This document shows positions 1 through 7,371 of a DNA stretch of 64,000 nt, piece after piece; the first letter of the stretch is position 1, and each line of letters begins with the position of its first letter. The stretch lies in contig CANQHN010000015.1 in NCBI GenBank assembly GCA_947623745.1, positions 1 to 64,000 of the forward strand, read 5' to 3'. Under the pieces are notes generated by a model. It saw only the letters and a list, made by a program, of their open reading frames with translations. It made no database searches and was not told the DNA's origin. This stretch comes from an uncultured Oscillospiraceae bacterium. GTDB taxonomy: Bacteria > Bacillota > Clostridia > Oscillospirales > Oscillospiraceae. The translations under genes and the position numbers were made by a program.

Positions 1-28
1 GCCCACTCCTAATCATTCGGCCATCCTC

Positions 29-55
29 CCTAAAAGTATTCGACACACTTTTAGG
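29..55. terminator. hairpin near the window edge
   Basis: A 9-bp inverted repeat (CCTAAAAGT at 29-37, ACTTTTAGG at 47-55) with a 9-base loop. It could be the terminator of a gene that lies before the window, but there is no clear T-run, so the role is uncertain. Confidence 0.3.
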
Positions 56-73
56 ATAGCCGGTCTTTAGGCG

Positions 74-185
74 TGGGTCAATTTTTGTTCGGCGCTATGG
101 GTCAATTATACTTCGGCGGTTACAGGCTGTAGGTATTGTTGAGACGCTGCCCCCGAGTTGACCCCCGGGAGTGAAAAATGACCCC
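74..185 (+). mobile_element. IS21-like terminal repeats (element end, no transposase here)
   Basis: Two direct repeats starting TGGGTCAATT and ending TTCGGCG occur at 74-94 and 98-119, 24 bp apart. Two inverted versions of the core (TTGACCC-like and TGACCCC) follow at about 156-163 and 178-185. Multiple TGGGTCAA-type repeats at the ends are typical of IS21-family elements. No istA/istB reading frame is visible, so this is either the edge of an element lying before the window or a remnant. The 17 bases at 103-119 recur exactly, inverted, at 4687-4703. Confidence 0.45.
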
Positions 186-489
186 CGCGCCGAGAAACGC
201 GAAAACCCGGAAAACCACCTGAAACAACCACCTGGCAAAAGGCTGAAAACAGGCCGTTTTCCTCTAATTTTCTTGTTTCCGACCACCTGTCACAGCACAG
301 AGGGTCGAAAACCGACCACCTATGGAAAATCCCCGATCCGCTCATCTCCGGCCTAAGAGCCGCCCGCGTCGCGGGCGGTTGGCCTGCGAAACGCGCCTGC
401 GGGCGCAGTGCGGGGCGGTGTTCACCGCGCGGGAGGGCACTTGTGGACCACCGCGTTTTATCCTGCACTTTTTTCGATCCCCCGGTTCA
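186..489. other. intergenic, no gene seen
   Basis: About 300 bases with no credible gene. The short frames here lack ribosome binding sites and resemble no family. The stretch holds short GC-rich inverted repeats, for example around 360-375 and 388-400. It separates the IS-like end from the structured repeat module. Confidence 0.5.
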
Positions 490-605
490 CGTCGTCGCAA
501 GCTGCGCATCCTTCGGTTTCGCCTGACGGCGAAACATCAGTCGCTTCGCTGCTCCTCCTTTCCAAACTGCAGCCGCAGAGCTGGGCTGCAGTTTGGTTTG
601 GGTAC
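490..605 (+). repeat. structured repeat module (copy 1)
   Basis: This module shares CGTCGTCGCAAGCT, a CTTCGGTTTCGCC-like hairpin and GCTGCTCCTCCTTTCC with 55771-55890. It ends in a 12-bp stem (CCAAACTGCAGC pairing with GCTGCAGTTTGG) that occupies the same place as a different stem in the 55.8-kb copy. Changed stem sequence with retained pairing suggests that structure is conserved, probably at RNA level. It lies just upstream of the phosphate transporter promoter. Confidence 0.6.
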
Positions 606-610
606 AGCGC

Positions 611-691
611 TTCACACGGTTTTGACACAGCCGTGCCGGGGGCTTGGTCGGGCTTTGACACTTTACACAGACTTTACAGAACCGTGATAAC
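611..691 (+). promoter_or_regulatory. candidate PhoP boxes and promoter of the phosphate transporter
   Basis: TT(T/C/G)ACA-type hexamers lie at 611 (TTCACA), 622 (TTGACA), 655 (TTGACA), 662 (TTTACA) and 673 (TTTACA). The pairs 611/622 and 662/673 are exactly 11 bp apart, as in Bacillus PhoP boxes (TTAACA-like hexamers spaced about 5 bases). TTTACA at 662-667 can serve as -35 with TGATAA at 685-690 as -10 (17-bp spacer). The likely binder is the response regulator encoded at 2591. Confidence 0.5.
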
Positions 692-748
692 GGATTTGAC
701 CTTCCTTTGATACCCTGTCCATACAGCAAAACGGAAGGAGAGACCTGT

Positions 749-2509
749 ATGGACATATTCGACGCATTGACACTGGTGGGCGGCTTGAGCCTGTTCCTGT
801 TCGGCATGAACGTGATGGGTCAGGCCCTGGAGCGCCGGGCAGGGGACAGCCTTCGGACTCTGCTTGGGAAATTGACCACGAACAAGCTGGCCGGGTTATT
901 GACGGGCCTGGGCGTCACGGCGGTGATCCAAAGCTCGTCAGCGACCACGGTGATGGTGGTCGGCTTTGTCAACTCGGGCCTGATGACGCTGAAGCAGGCC
1001 ATCAACGTGATCATGGGGGCCAACATCGGCACCACCGTCACCGCCTGGATCTTGAGCCTGGCCGGCATCGACAGCGGCAATCTTTTTGTGAATCTGCTAA
1101 AACCATCCTCCTTCACGCCGGTGCTGGCGCTGGTGGGCATCGTCTTCTATATGTTCTGCCGGAACGACAGGAAGAAGGACACCGGCATGATCCTGCTGGG
1201 CTTCGCCACGCTGATGACCGGCATGGAGGCCATGTCCGGCGCGGTGTCCGGCCTCCGGGATGTTCCCGCCTTCCAGCAGATGTTCCTCATGTTCAAAAAC
1301 CCCGTGCTGGGGGTACTGGCCGGCGCTGTGCTTACAGCAATCATCCAGTCCAGCTCCGCGTCGGTGGGCATTTTGCAGGCCCTGGCGGTGACGGGGCAGG
1401 TGTCCTACGGGGCGGCGGTGCCCATTATCATGGGGCAAAATATCGGCACCTGCGTCACGGCACTGCTCTCCTCCGTGGGCGCCAACAAAAATGCGAAGCG
1501 GGCCGCTATGGTCCATCTGTCCTTCAACGTGATCGGCGTGGCCGTGTGGCTCACCGTGTTTTGTGCGGCCAAGGCTCTGTTTCCTATCCCGCTGCTGGAC
1601 CGGCCCGCCTCCCTGTTTGGCATCGCGGTGATCCACTCAGTGTTCAACGTGCTCTGCACCCTGCTGATGCTGCCCCTGTCCGGCCTGCTGGAGGCCCTGG
1701 TTTGTTGGATCATCCCTGACGCTAAACTGCCCGAGACCGTGCCCGAGTTGGACGAGCGCCTGCTGGCCACCCCGGCCATCGCTCTGGAGCGGTGCCGGGC
1801 GGTGGCGGCGGATATGGCGGAGGATGCGGTGTCGGCCTTGAAGGGCGCCATTCAGGCGATCCACGGGTATTCGCCAGAGCTGGCGGCCTCCATCCGGGCC
1901 AGAGAGGAGGAGACCGACCACTACGAGGACCTCCTGGGCACCTATCTGGTCAAGCTCAGCGCCCGTCAGATCGGCGAGGATGACAGTGCAGAGGCCGCCA
2001 AGCTGCTGAAAATGATCGGGGATTTTGAACGCATCGCGGACCACGCGGTGAACCTCCTGGAGTCTGTGGAGGAGATGCGGAGCCGTGACCTGAGCTTCTC
2101 CGCCGGCGCAGAGCAGGAGCTGTCTGTCCTCACGTCGGCGGTAGGTGAGATATTGGCTCTCTCCCTGGCCGCTTTTCTCCATGACGATTTGGAGTCCGCC
2201 GCCAAGGTGGAGCCGCTGGAACAGGTCATTGACCGGCTGAAGGAGCAGATGCGGACCAGTCACATCCTCCGCCTGCAGCGGGGGAACTGCTCCATCGAGG
2301 GGGGCTTTGCTCTGGTGGATATGCTCACTGATTTGGAACGCACCTCCGACCACTGCTCCAACATCGCCGGGTGCGTGCTGGAGGCGGCGCGGCACCGGCT
2401 GGACCTCCACGAGTCCCTGCGGGAGATCAGGAACGACAGCGAGGAATTCCGGCAGCGGTACCGGGGGTACAGAGAAAAATACGCGCTGACGGGCGGCGCT
2501 GCGGGATAG
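749..2509 (+). CDS. Na/Pi cotransporter family protein with PhoU-like tail
   Basis: Sodium-dependent phosphate importer of the NptA/PF02690 family in the cytoplasmic membrane. The 586-residue protein carries the family's duplicated transport repeat, each marked by a QSSSA motif (about residues 61-65 and 200-204). After the membrane part comes a long helical PhoU-like region (about 340-560) thought to couple transport to phosphate status. The start at 749 follows GGAAGGAG; an upstream in-frame ATG at 707 lies inside the promoter region and is unlikely. A PhoPR-like regulator pair follows after 81 bases, which supports phosphate as substrate. PhoP-type hexamer repeats precede the gene. Confidence 0.93.
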   Translation: MDIFDALTLVGGLSLFLFGMNVMGQALERRAGDSLRTLLGKLTTNKLAGLLTGLGVTAVIQSSSATTVMVVGFVNSGLMTLKQAINVIMGANIGTTVTAWILSLAGIDSGNLFVNLLKPSSFTPVLALVGIVFYMFCRNDRKKDTGMILLGFATLMTGMEAMSGAVSGLRDVPAFQQMFLMFKNPVLGVLAGAVLTAIIQSSSASVGILQALAVTGQVSYGAAVPIIMGQNIGTCVTALLSSVGANKNAKRAAMVHLSFNVIGVAVWLTVFCAAKALFPIPLLDRPASLFGIAVIHSVFNVLCTLLMLPLSGLLEALVCWIIPDAKLPETVPELDERLLATPAIALERCRAVAADMAEDAVSALKGAIQAIHGYSPELAASIRAREEETDHYEDLLGTYLVKLSARQIGEDDSAEAAKLLKMIGDFERIADHAVNLLESVEEMRSRDLSFSAGAEQELSVLTSAVGEILALSLAAFLHDDLESAAKVEPLEQVIDRLKEQMRTSHILRLQRGNCSIEGGFALVDMLTDLERTSDHCSNIAGCVLEAARHRLDLHESLREIRNDSEEFRQRYRGYREKYALTGGAAG

Positions 2510-2590
2510 CTGATCGTCGGCGAAACAGAAGAACTTGCCACGGGGCAGGAAAAAGACTACACTATCGGCAGAGGAAAGGAGGCGCTCGCC

Positions 2591-3259
2591 GTGATCTACT
2601 GCGTGGAGGATGACAACGGTATCCGGGACCTGATGATATACGCCCTGAACGCCGCAGGCTTCGAGGCCCGTGGCTTTGCCGACGGCTCTGCGTTTTGGGA
2701 GGGCCTGCGGGAGGCCCCGCCGGAGCTTGTTCTGCTGGACATCATGCTCCCCGGTGAGGATGGTATCAGCATCCTGAAGCAGCTGCGCGCCGCCGGAAAC
2801 GGCGTGCCCGTCATCATGGCTACCGCCAAGGGAGCCGAGTACGACAAGGTCATCGGCCTGGACTTGGGAGCTGACGACTACCTGGCCAAGCCCTTCGGCA
2901 TGATGGAGATGGTGTCCCGGGTCAGGGCGGTGCTGCGGCGCTCCCGCCCCGCCGAACCCAGCGAAATCATCGCCCTGGGCGGCCTGGAGATGGACACTGC
3001 CCGCCATACGGTGACGGCGGGTGGCCGGCGGGTGGAACTGACCTTCAAGGAGTATGAGCTGCTGCGGAAGCTCATGGAGAATCCCGGCCGGGTGTTTACC
3101 CGGGATCAGCTGCTCAGCAGCGTCTGGGGGACGGAGTACGCCGGTGAGACCCGCACGGTGGATGTCCACATCGGAACCCTGCGTACCAAGCTGGGTCCCT
3201 TCGGAGAAGCCATCGGCACTGTGCGGGGTGTGGGCTACCGGATGGAGGGGGACAAATGA
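2591..3259 (+). CDS. OmpR/PhoB-family response regulator
   Basis: Two-component response regulator of 222 residues: an N-terminal receiver (acidic pocket EDD at 6-8, phospho-acceptor Asp50 in LLDIMLPGEDG, Lys of AKPFG) and a C-terminal winged helix ending TVRGVGYRM. It starts at GTG with GGAGG upstream; the frame opens directly with the receiver beta strand IYCVEDD. Its stop overlaps the kinase start (ATGA), so the two are translationally coupled. Position next to a phosphate transporter suggests a PhoP/PhoB role. The candidate target is the repeat array at 611-678. Confidence 0.93.
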   Translation: MIYCVEDDNGIRDLMIYALNAAGFEARGFADGSAFWEGLREAPPELVLLDIMLPGEDGISILKQLRAAGNGVPVIMATAKGAEYDKVIGLDLGADDYLAKPFGMMEMVSRVRAVLRRSRPAEPSEIIALGGLEMDTARHTVTAGGRRVELTFKEYELLRKLMENPGRVFTRDQLLSSVWGTEYAGETRTVDVHIGTLRTKLGPFGEAIGTVRGVGYRMEGDK

Positions 3260-4629
3260 CCAAACGCATCTTTCGGTCCATCTGTCTGGCGGCCATCGGG
3301 GTGTTCCTGGCGTCGGTGGCGCTGTTCCTCTGTGTGCTGTATGAGTACTTTGGAGATGTGGAGCGGGGCCAACTGAGGGCAGAGACAGAGCTGGCAGCCC
3401 GCGGTGTGGAGTACGCGGGGACCGCGTTTTTCCCCGATCTGAGCGTGAAAAACTACCGCATCACCTGGATCGGCGCGGACGGCCAGGTGCTTTACGACAG
3501 CCAGACGGACTCTGACGAAATGGAGAACCATCTGGAGCGGGAGGAGATCCGGGAGGCTCTGGAGACCGGCTCCGGCGAGAGCGCCCGGTACTCCGCCACC
3601 TTGATGGAGCGCACCCTGTACTGCGCCAGACGGCTCACCGATGGCACCGTGATCCGGCTGTCCGTGGCCCAGAACACCATGCTGACCCTGCTGCTGGGTA
3701 TGTCCCAGCCCCTGATGATCATCGCCGTTATCGCCGTGATCCTCTCAGCCCTGCTGGCCTACCGGCTGGCCAGGCATATTACCGCACCCCTGAACCGGCT
3801 GAACCTGGGCGAGCCGCTGCAAAACGGGGAGTATGATGAACTTGCCCCGCTGCTCCGCCGGCTGGACGCCCAGCAGAGGCAGATCAAACGGCAGCAGAAG
3901 GAACTGGCGAAGAGGTTCGAGAGCGTGACAGAGAAGGAGCGCGCTGCTCAGATGCGGCGGGAATTTACTGCCAACGTGTCCCATGAACTGAAAACGCCCC
4001 TGCACACCATTGCGGGCTGCGCGGAGCTGCTGGAAAATGGTATGGTGAAGGAGGAGGATAGAGGCCGTTTTTACACCCGGATCCACAGTGAGGCACAGCG
4101 CATGATCCGCCTGGTGGAGGACATCATTCACCTCTCCCATCTAGACGAGGGGGCCGCAGACATGAAGCGGGAAAATGTGGATCTGTACACTTTGGCGGGG
4201 GAGGCGGTGACGGCCCTCTCCGGCGCGGCGGAAGCCGCCCAGGTCACCGTCACGCTGGAGGGCGGTCCTGCCGTGCTGAATGGCGTCCCCCAGCTGCTGG
4301 AGAGCATCGTCCATAACCTCTGCGACAACGCCATCAAGTATAACAAACACGGCGGCACGGTCACTGTCCGGGTGGAGGACGGCCCAGGGGAGGTGCGGCT
4401 CACCGTGGCTGACACGGGTATCGGCATCCCGGCCGAGGCACAGGAGCGCATTTTTGAGCGGTTCTACCGGGTAGACAAGAGCCGCTCCAAGGAGCTGGGC
4501 GGCACGGGGCTGGGGCTGTCCATCGTGAAGCACGCCGCGCTGCTCCATGGCGCGGAGATCGAACTGCGGAGCGAGGAGAACGTGGGGACGACCATCATTG
4601 TCACGTTTCCGAAGTGCGGAGGGGAGTAG
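3256..4629 (+). CDS. PhoR-like sensor histidine kinase
   Basis: Membrane histidine kinase of 457 residues. It has a first membrane helix (about 7-28), an extracytoplasmic sensor domain (about 30-150), a second helix (about 153-175), a HisKA domain with phospho-acceptor His243 in SHELKTPLHT, and a HATPase domain with N, G1 (DTGIGIP) and G2 (GGTGLGLSIVKH) boxes. It lacks an obvious PAS domain, as do many clostridial PhoR proteins. It is expected to phosphorylate the regulator encoded just upstream. I infer a phosphate-starvation role from the neighbouring transporter only. Confidence 0.92.
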   Translation: MTKRIFRSICLAAIGVFLASVALFLCVLYEYFGDVERGQLRAETELAARGVEYAGTAFFPDLSVKNYRITWIGADGQVLYDSQTDSDEMENHLEREEIREALETGSGESARYSATLMERTLYCARRLTDGTVIRLSVAQNTMLTLLLGMSQPLMIIAVIAVILSALLAYRLARHITAPLNRLNLGEPLQNGEYDELAPLLRRLDAQQRQIKRQQKELAKRFESVTEKERAAQMRREFTANVSHELKTPLHTIAGCAELLENGMVKEEDRGRFYTRIHSEAQRMIRLVEDIIHLSHLDEGAADMKRENVDLYTLAGEAVTALSGAAEAAQVTVTLEGGPAVLNGVPQLLESIVHNLCDNAIKYNKHGGTVTVRVEDGPGEVRLTVADTGIGIPAEAQERIFERFYRVDKSRSKELGGTGLGLSIVKHAALLHGAEIELRSEENVGTTIIVTFPKCGGE

Positions 4630-4685
4630 CTCTGTGATCTCCGAGGCGGAGTGGCCCAGCAGGTCGGCCCACTTGCCGTGGTGTG

Positions 4686-4708
4686 CCCGCCGAAGTATAA
4701 TTGCCCCC
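4686..4708 (-). repeat. inverted copy of the IS21-like end
   Basis: Bases 4687-4703 are an exact 17-bp reverse complement of 103-119, and the match continues imperfectly to 4708. The phosphate cluster is thus bracketed by inverted copies of the same element end. The short stretch before it (4630-4685) reads on the minus strand as HHGKWADLLGHSASEIT, possibly a gene fragment, but it is too short to assign. Confidence 0.5.
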
Positions 4709-4771
4709 TAAGTTTATTTCACAAGAGGGTTTTCCTATTGTTCGTGCGGCGCAGTTTTTGAGAAATAGATT

Positions 4772-4806
4772 ACCAGGCGGAAGCCCAGCGCAGCGGGTTT
4801 CGTCTG
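4772..4806 (-). repeat. structured repeat module fragment (inverted)
   Basis: On the minus strand this reads as a decayed hairpin whose loop (ACCCGCTGCGCTGGGC) is identical to the loop of the 55.85-kb module hairpin, while its arms (CCAGACGAA and TTCCGCCTGG) differ. It appears to be a partial, degenerate copy of the same family. Confidence 0.5.
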
Positions 4807-4912
4807 GAACCGAGAAGCAAGAGAGCGGAGTTTGAAATGCCCTCTACCTCAGGGTGTTCCAAACGGAGCGGATACAGCGGCGAAGTGGGTCCGGGCAACC
4901 GCCCGGAAAACA

Positions 4913-4957
4913 GCATTTGTCTGGGCAGGGGCGTCCGCCCCATGTCCAGACAAATGC
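4913..4957. repeat. strong two-part hairpin
   Basis: A perfect 12-bp outer stem (GCATTTGTCTGG at 4913-4924 with CCAGACAAATGC at 4946-4957) encloses a perfect 6-bp inner stem (GGGGCG and CGCCCC). No T-run follows, so it is not a simple terminator. The role is unknown. Confidence 0.5.
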
Positions 4958-5294
4958 GATGCTGGCTTTCTTCTCAAATCCAAACCGCGTCAATCTCTCC
5001 CCCCGGTCCAGGGTTTTTAATTTGTGCATATTATACCGTGGAATTTTTAACCCAAACATCGCATATTTTTCCGTTTTGTTACACCGGATTGTGGGGCATA
5101 TCTTCCACGGCCAGCTGGGGATTACAGGTTTTTAGAAACGCTGTTAGCGTAGATACCTCTGGTCAACTCCGTCTTTCCTCTGTCCTAGGCGACTGTCTCC
5201 TTCGCGAACAATATGCCCCATTATACCAGGCATAACTGAACCAAAGTCGAAGAACAGCCCTTTGATTTTGTAAAAGAATTGTAAACAGCCGGTT

Positions 5295-5327
5295 TTTCAG
5301 CTTGGTTTCAGCGAACGGGAGTATTAT
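5295..5327 (+). promoter_or_regulatory. autoregulatory promoter with 11-bp direct repeats
   Basis: TTTCAGC occurs at 5295-5301 and 5306-5312, an 11-bp period, followed by TATTAT (-10) at 5322-5327. The second repeat starts 16 bases before the -10, the class II geometry of PhoB-type regulators. The same arrangement is found before the ABC operon at 7314-7346. A weaker half-site (AAACAGC) lies at 5283. Confidence 0.6.
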
Positions 5328-5364
5328 AGTGAAAAACACGGAAAGGCCACGGATGGAGGTCGCT

Positions 5365-6042
5365 ATGAAAATATTGGTCATTGAGGACGAGGTGCTGCTG
5401 GCCGAGTCCATCAAGGCCCTTCTGGAGGGCAAGGGGTTCGACGTGGAGGCCGTCTACGATGGGGCGGCCGGGGCGGAGTATGCGGAGCTGGGGGTCTATG
5501 ACCTGCTGATCCTGGACGTGATGATGCCGGGCCTCAACGGGTATCAGGTGGCCCGAGAGGTCCGGGCCAGGCGGTGCGCCACACCCATTCTGATGCTCAC
5601 TGCCCGGAGCGGGCTGGAGGACCGAATCGAGGGGCTGAACGCCGGGGCGGACTACTACCTGACAAAACCCTTCGATGCCCGAGAGCTGCTGGCCTGCGTC
5701 AACGCCCTCCTCCGCCGGCAGGGGAACCAGGTGGACGAGCTGGTCTGCGGCAACACGGCCCTGGACCTGGCCTCCTGCACCCTGGTATGCGGGGAGAAGC
5801 AGGTGCGGCTGTCTGCCCGGGAGTTCGACGTGATGCGCGCCCTGCTCCAGGCGGGCGGAAAAAACCTCTCCAAGGAGACTATCCTGGCCCGGGTATGGGG
5901 CTACGACTCCAACGCAGTGGAGAACCATGTGGAGGTGTATGTGGGATTCCTCCGCAAAAAACTGGCCAGTATCGGCTCCGATGTCCGCATTGAGGCCGTC
6001 CGTCGGCAGGGCTACCATCTGGAGGTGGGCGGAACATGCTGA
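5365..6042 (+). CDS. OmpR-family response regulator (ABC-linked TCS)
   Basis: Response regulator of 225 residues. It has a receiver with acidic residues EDE (7-9), phospho-acceptor Asp51 in LILDVMMPG, and conserved Thr and Lys (MLTAR, TKPFD), followed by a winged-helix domain ending RRQGYHL. The ATG at 5365 is preceded by GGAGG and begins the receiver strand MKILVIEDE; the longer upstream frame would start inside the promoter. It overlaps the kinase gene by 7 bases. It probably binds the TTTCAG repeats before itself and before the ABC operon at 7372. Confidence 0.92.
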   Translation: MKILVIEDEVLLAESIKALLEGKGFDVEAVYDGAAGAEYAELGVYDLLILDVMMPGLNGYQVAREVRARRCATPILMLTARSGLEDRIEGLNAGADYYLTKPFDARELLACVNALLRRQGNQVDELVCGNTALDLASCTLVCGEKQVRLSAREFDVMRALLQAGGKNLSKETILARVWGYDSNAVENHVEVYVGFLRKKLASIGSDVRIEAVRRQGYHLEVGGTC

Positions 6043-7253
6043 GGCGGCTGCGGCTGAAATTTATCTGTATCAATATGCTTATCGTGCTGGCCGTGCTCCT
6101 GGTCATGTTTGGCCTGGTCTATCAGATCACGCAGCAGGACCTTGAGGCCGAGAGCGTTCGAATGATGCGGGCTGTGGCGGCGGAACCTCTCCGGTTGGGC
6201 CGCCCGGGAGAACAGCCGGAGGAGGTGCGCCTGCCCTACTTCGTCCTTCGGCTGGGAGAAAACGGCGAGATCGCTCCAACGGGCGGCTTCTACGATCTGT
6301 CGGACGACGCCTTTTTGCAGGAGCTGTTGGACGCCGCCCGGGGGACGGGGGAGGATGTCGGTGTTCTCCGCGAGTATGGCTTCCGATTTTGTTTTGGAAG
6401 TGGTCCTTGGGGGGACAATATTGTCTTTGCCGATATGTCAAGTGAGCAGTCTACCTTAAACAGCCTGGTGCGTACTTGCGGGATCATCGGCGGCGTCAGC
6501 CTGCTTGCTTTCCTGTTCATCAGCATCTTCCTGGCCCGATGGGCGGTGCGGCCGGTGGAAAGAGCCTGGGACCAGCAGCGGCAGTTTGTGGCCGACGCCT
6601 CCCATGAATTAAAGACACCGCTGACCGTGATCCTCACCAACGCGGAGCTGCTGCAAGCTCCCGGTTACGACGGGGCCGCCCGGGCGCGGTCCTCAGAGAA
6701 CATCCTCGCTATGGCTCAACAGATGCGGGGACTGGTGGAAAGCCTGCTGGAGCTGGCCCGGGTGGATAGCGGCAGCGTCAAGACCGCCATGGCCCACGTG
6801 GATGTAAGCCGTCTGGTGTCCGACGCCGTGCTCTCGTTTGAGCCCCTGTTTTTCGAGAAGGACCTTCCGCTGGACTGCCAGGTGGAGAGCGGAATCATAG
6901 TCAAGGGAAGTGAGAGCCATCTGCGGCAGGTGGTGGAGATCCTGCTGGACAACGCCCTGAAATACGCCGACGCCCCCGGTCGGGTGACGGTACGCCTGGA
7001 GCGGCGGGGGAGGCGCTGCCTGCTGTCTGTGGCGGACCCCGGAGAGGCGATTGGTCAGGAGGACTTGCGGAATATCTTCAAACGATTCTACCGGGCGGAC
7101 CGGGCCCGGCGGATGGACCACAGCTACGGCCTGGGCCTTTCCATCGCGGAACGTATCGTCCAGGAGCACCGGGGGAGGATCTGGGCAGAGAGCCGGGAAG
7201 GGGTCAATACGTTCTGGGTGGAACTGCCCACTACAGAACAGTCGAAAAGATGA
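6036..7253 (+). CDS. sensor histidine kinase (ABC-linked TCS)
   Basis: Histidine kinase of 405 residues with two membrane helices (about 9-31 and 148-170), a short extracytoplasmic loop of about 115 residues, HisKA with His190 in SHELKTPLTV, and HATPase boxes including the catalytic Asn of DNALKYA and SYGLGLSIAERI. The G1 box is degenerate (ADPGEAIG instead of DxGxGI), an unusual change next to the nucleotide site; activity is still likely because the N and G2 boxes are intact. It partners the regulator just upstream. The sensed signal is unknown. Confidence 0.9.
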   Translation: MLRRLRLKFICINMLIVLAVLLVMFGLVYQITQQDLEAESVRMMRAVAAEPLRLGRPGEQPEEVRLPYFVLRLGENGEIAPTGGFYDLSDDAFLQELLDAARGTGEDVGVLREYGFRFCFGSGPWGDNIVFADMSSEQSTLNSLVRTCGIIGGVSLLAFLFISIFLARWAVRPVERAWDQQRQFVADASHELKTPLTVILTNAELLQAPGYDGAARARSSENILAMAQQMRGLVESLLELARVDSGSVKTAMAHVDVSRLVSDAVLSFEPLFFEKDLPLDCQVESGIIVKGSESHLRQVVEILLDNALKYADAPGRVTVRLERRGRRCLLSVADPGEAIGQEDLRNIFKRFYRADRARRMDHSYGLGLSIAERIVQEHRGRIWAESREGVNTFWVELPTTEQSKR

Positions 7254-7256
7254 AAA

Positions 7257-7283
7257 CCGGGGAACGGCAAAATCGTTCCCCGG
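7257..7283 (+). terminator. terminator of the TCS operon
   Basis: A 10-bp perfect stem (CCGGGGAACG with CGTTCCCCGG) and 7-base loop just after the kinase stop, followed by a weak T-rich stretch. Confidence 0.65.
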
Positions 7284-7302
7284 TCCTCATTATTAAAGAA
7301 AT

Positions 7303-7346
7303 GTTCATCAGTTTTTCAGTGTCGTTTCAGTGACGGCGGATATAAT
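7303..7346 (+). promoter_or_regulatory. ABC operon promoter with 11-bp direct repeats
   Basis: TTTCAGTG occurs at 7314 and 7325, with a weaker related site (GTTCATCA) at 7303, all 11 bp apart. A consensus TATAAT follows at 7341-7346. The second repeat starts 16 bases before the -10, exactly as in the promoter of the upstream regulator at 5295-5327. There is no separate -35, so activation by the bound regulator is likely. Confidence 0.65.
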
Positions 7347-7371
7347 TGGCGCTGAAAGGAGGCTTTTGCCC

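Larger units (their letters stand above)
4709..5290. other. intergenic region with structured DNA, no gene
   Basis: No credible coding frame. It contains the inverted module copy at 4772-4806, a small hairpin at 4891-4906, a long two-part hairpin at 4913-4957, and a 9-bp inverted repeat (GGGGCATAT near 5095, ATATGCCCC near 5211). It separates the phosphate cluster from the second two-component system. Confidence 0.5.

Noticed and set aside
5095..5219. 9-bp inverted repeat GGGGCATAT / ATATGCCCC as ends of a small mobile element
   Set aside because: Ends are short, no flanking duplication is visible and the interior has no shared sequence with other parts of the window.
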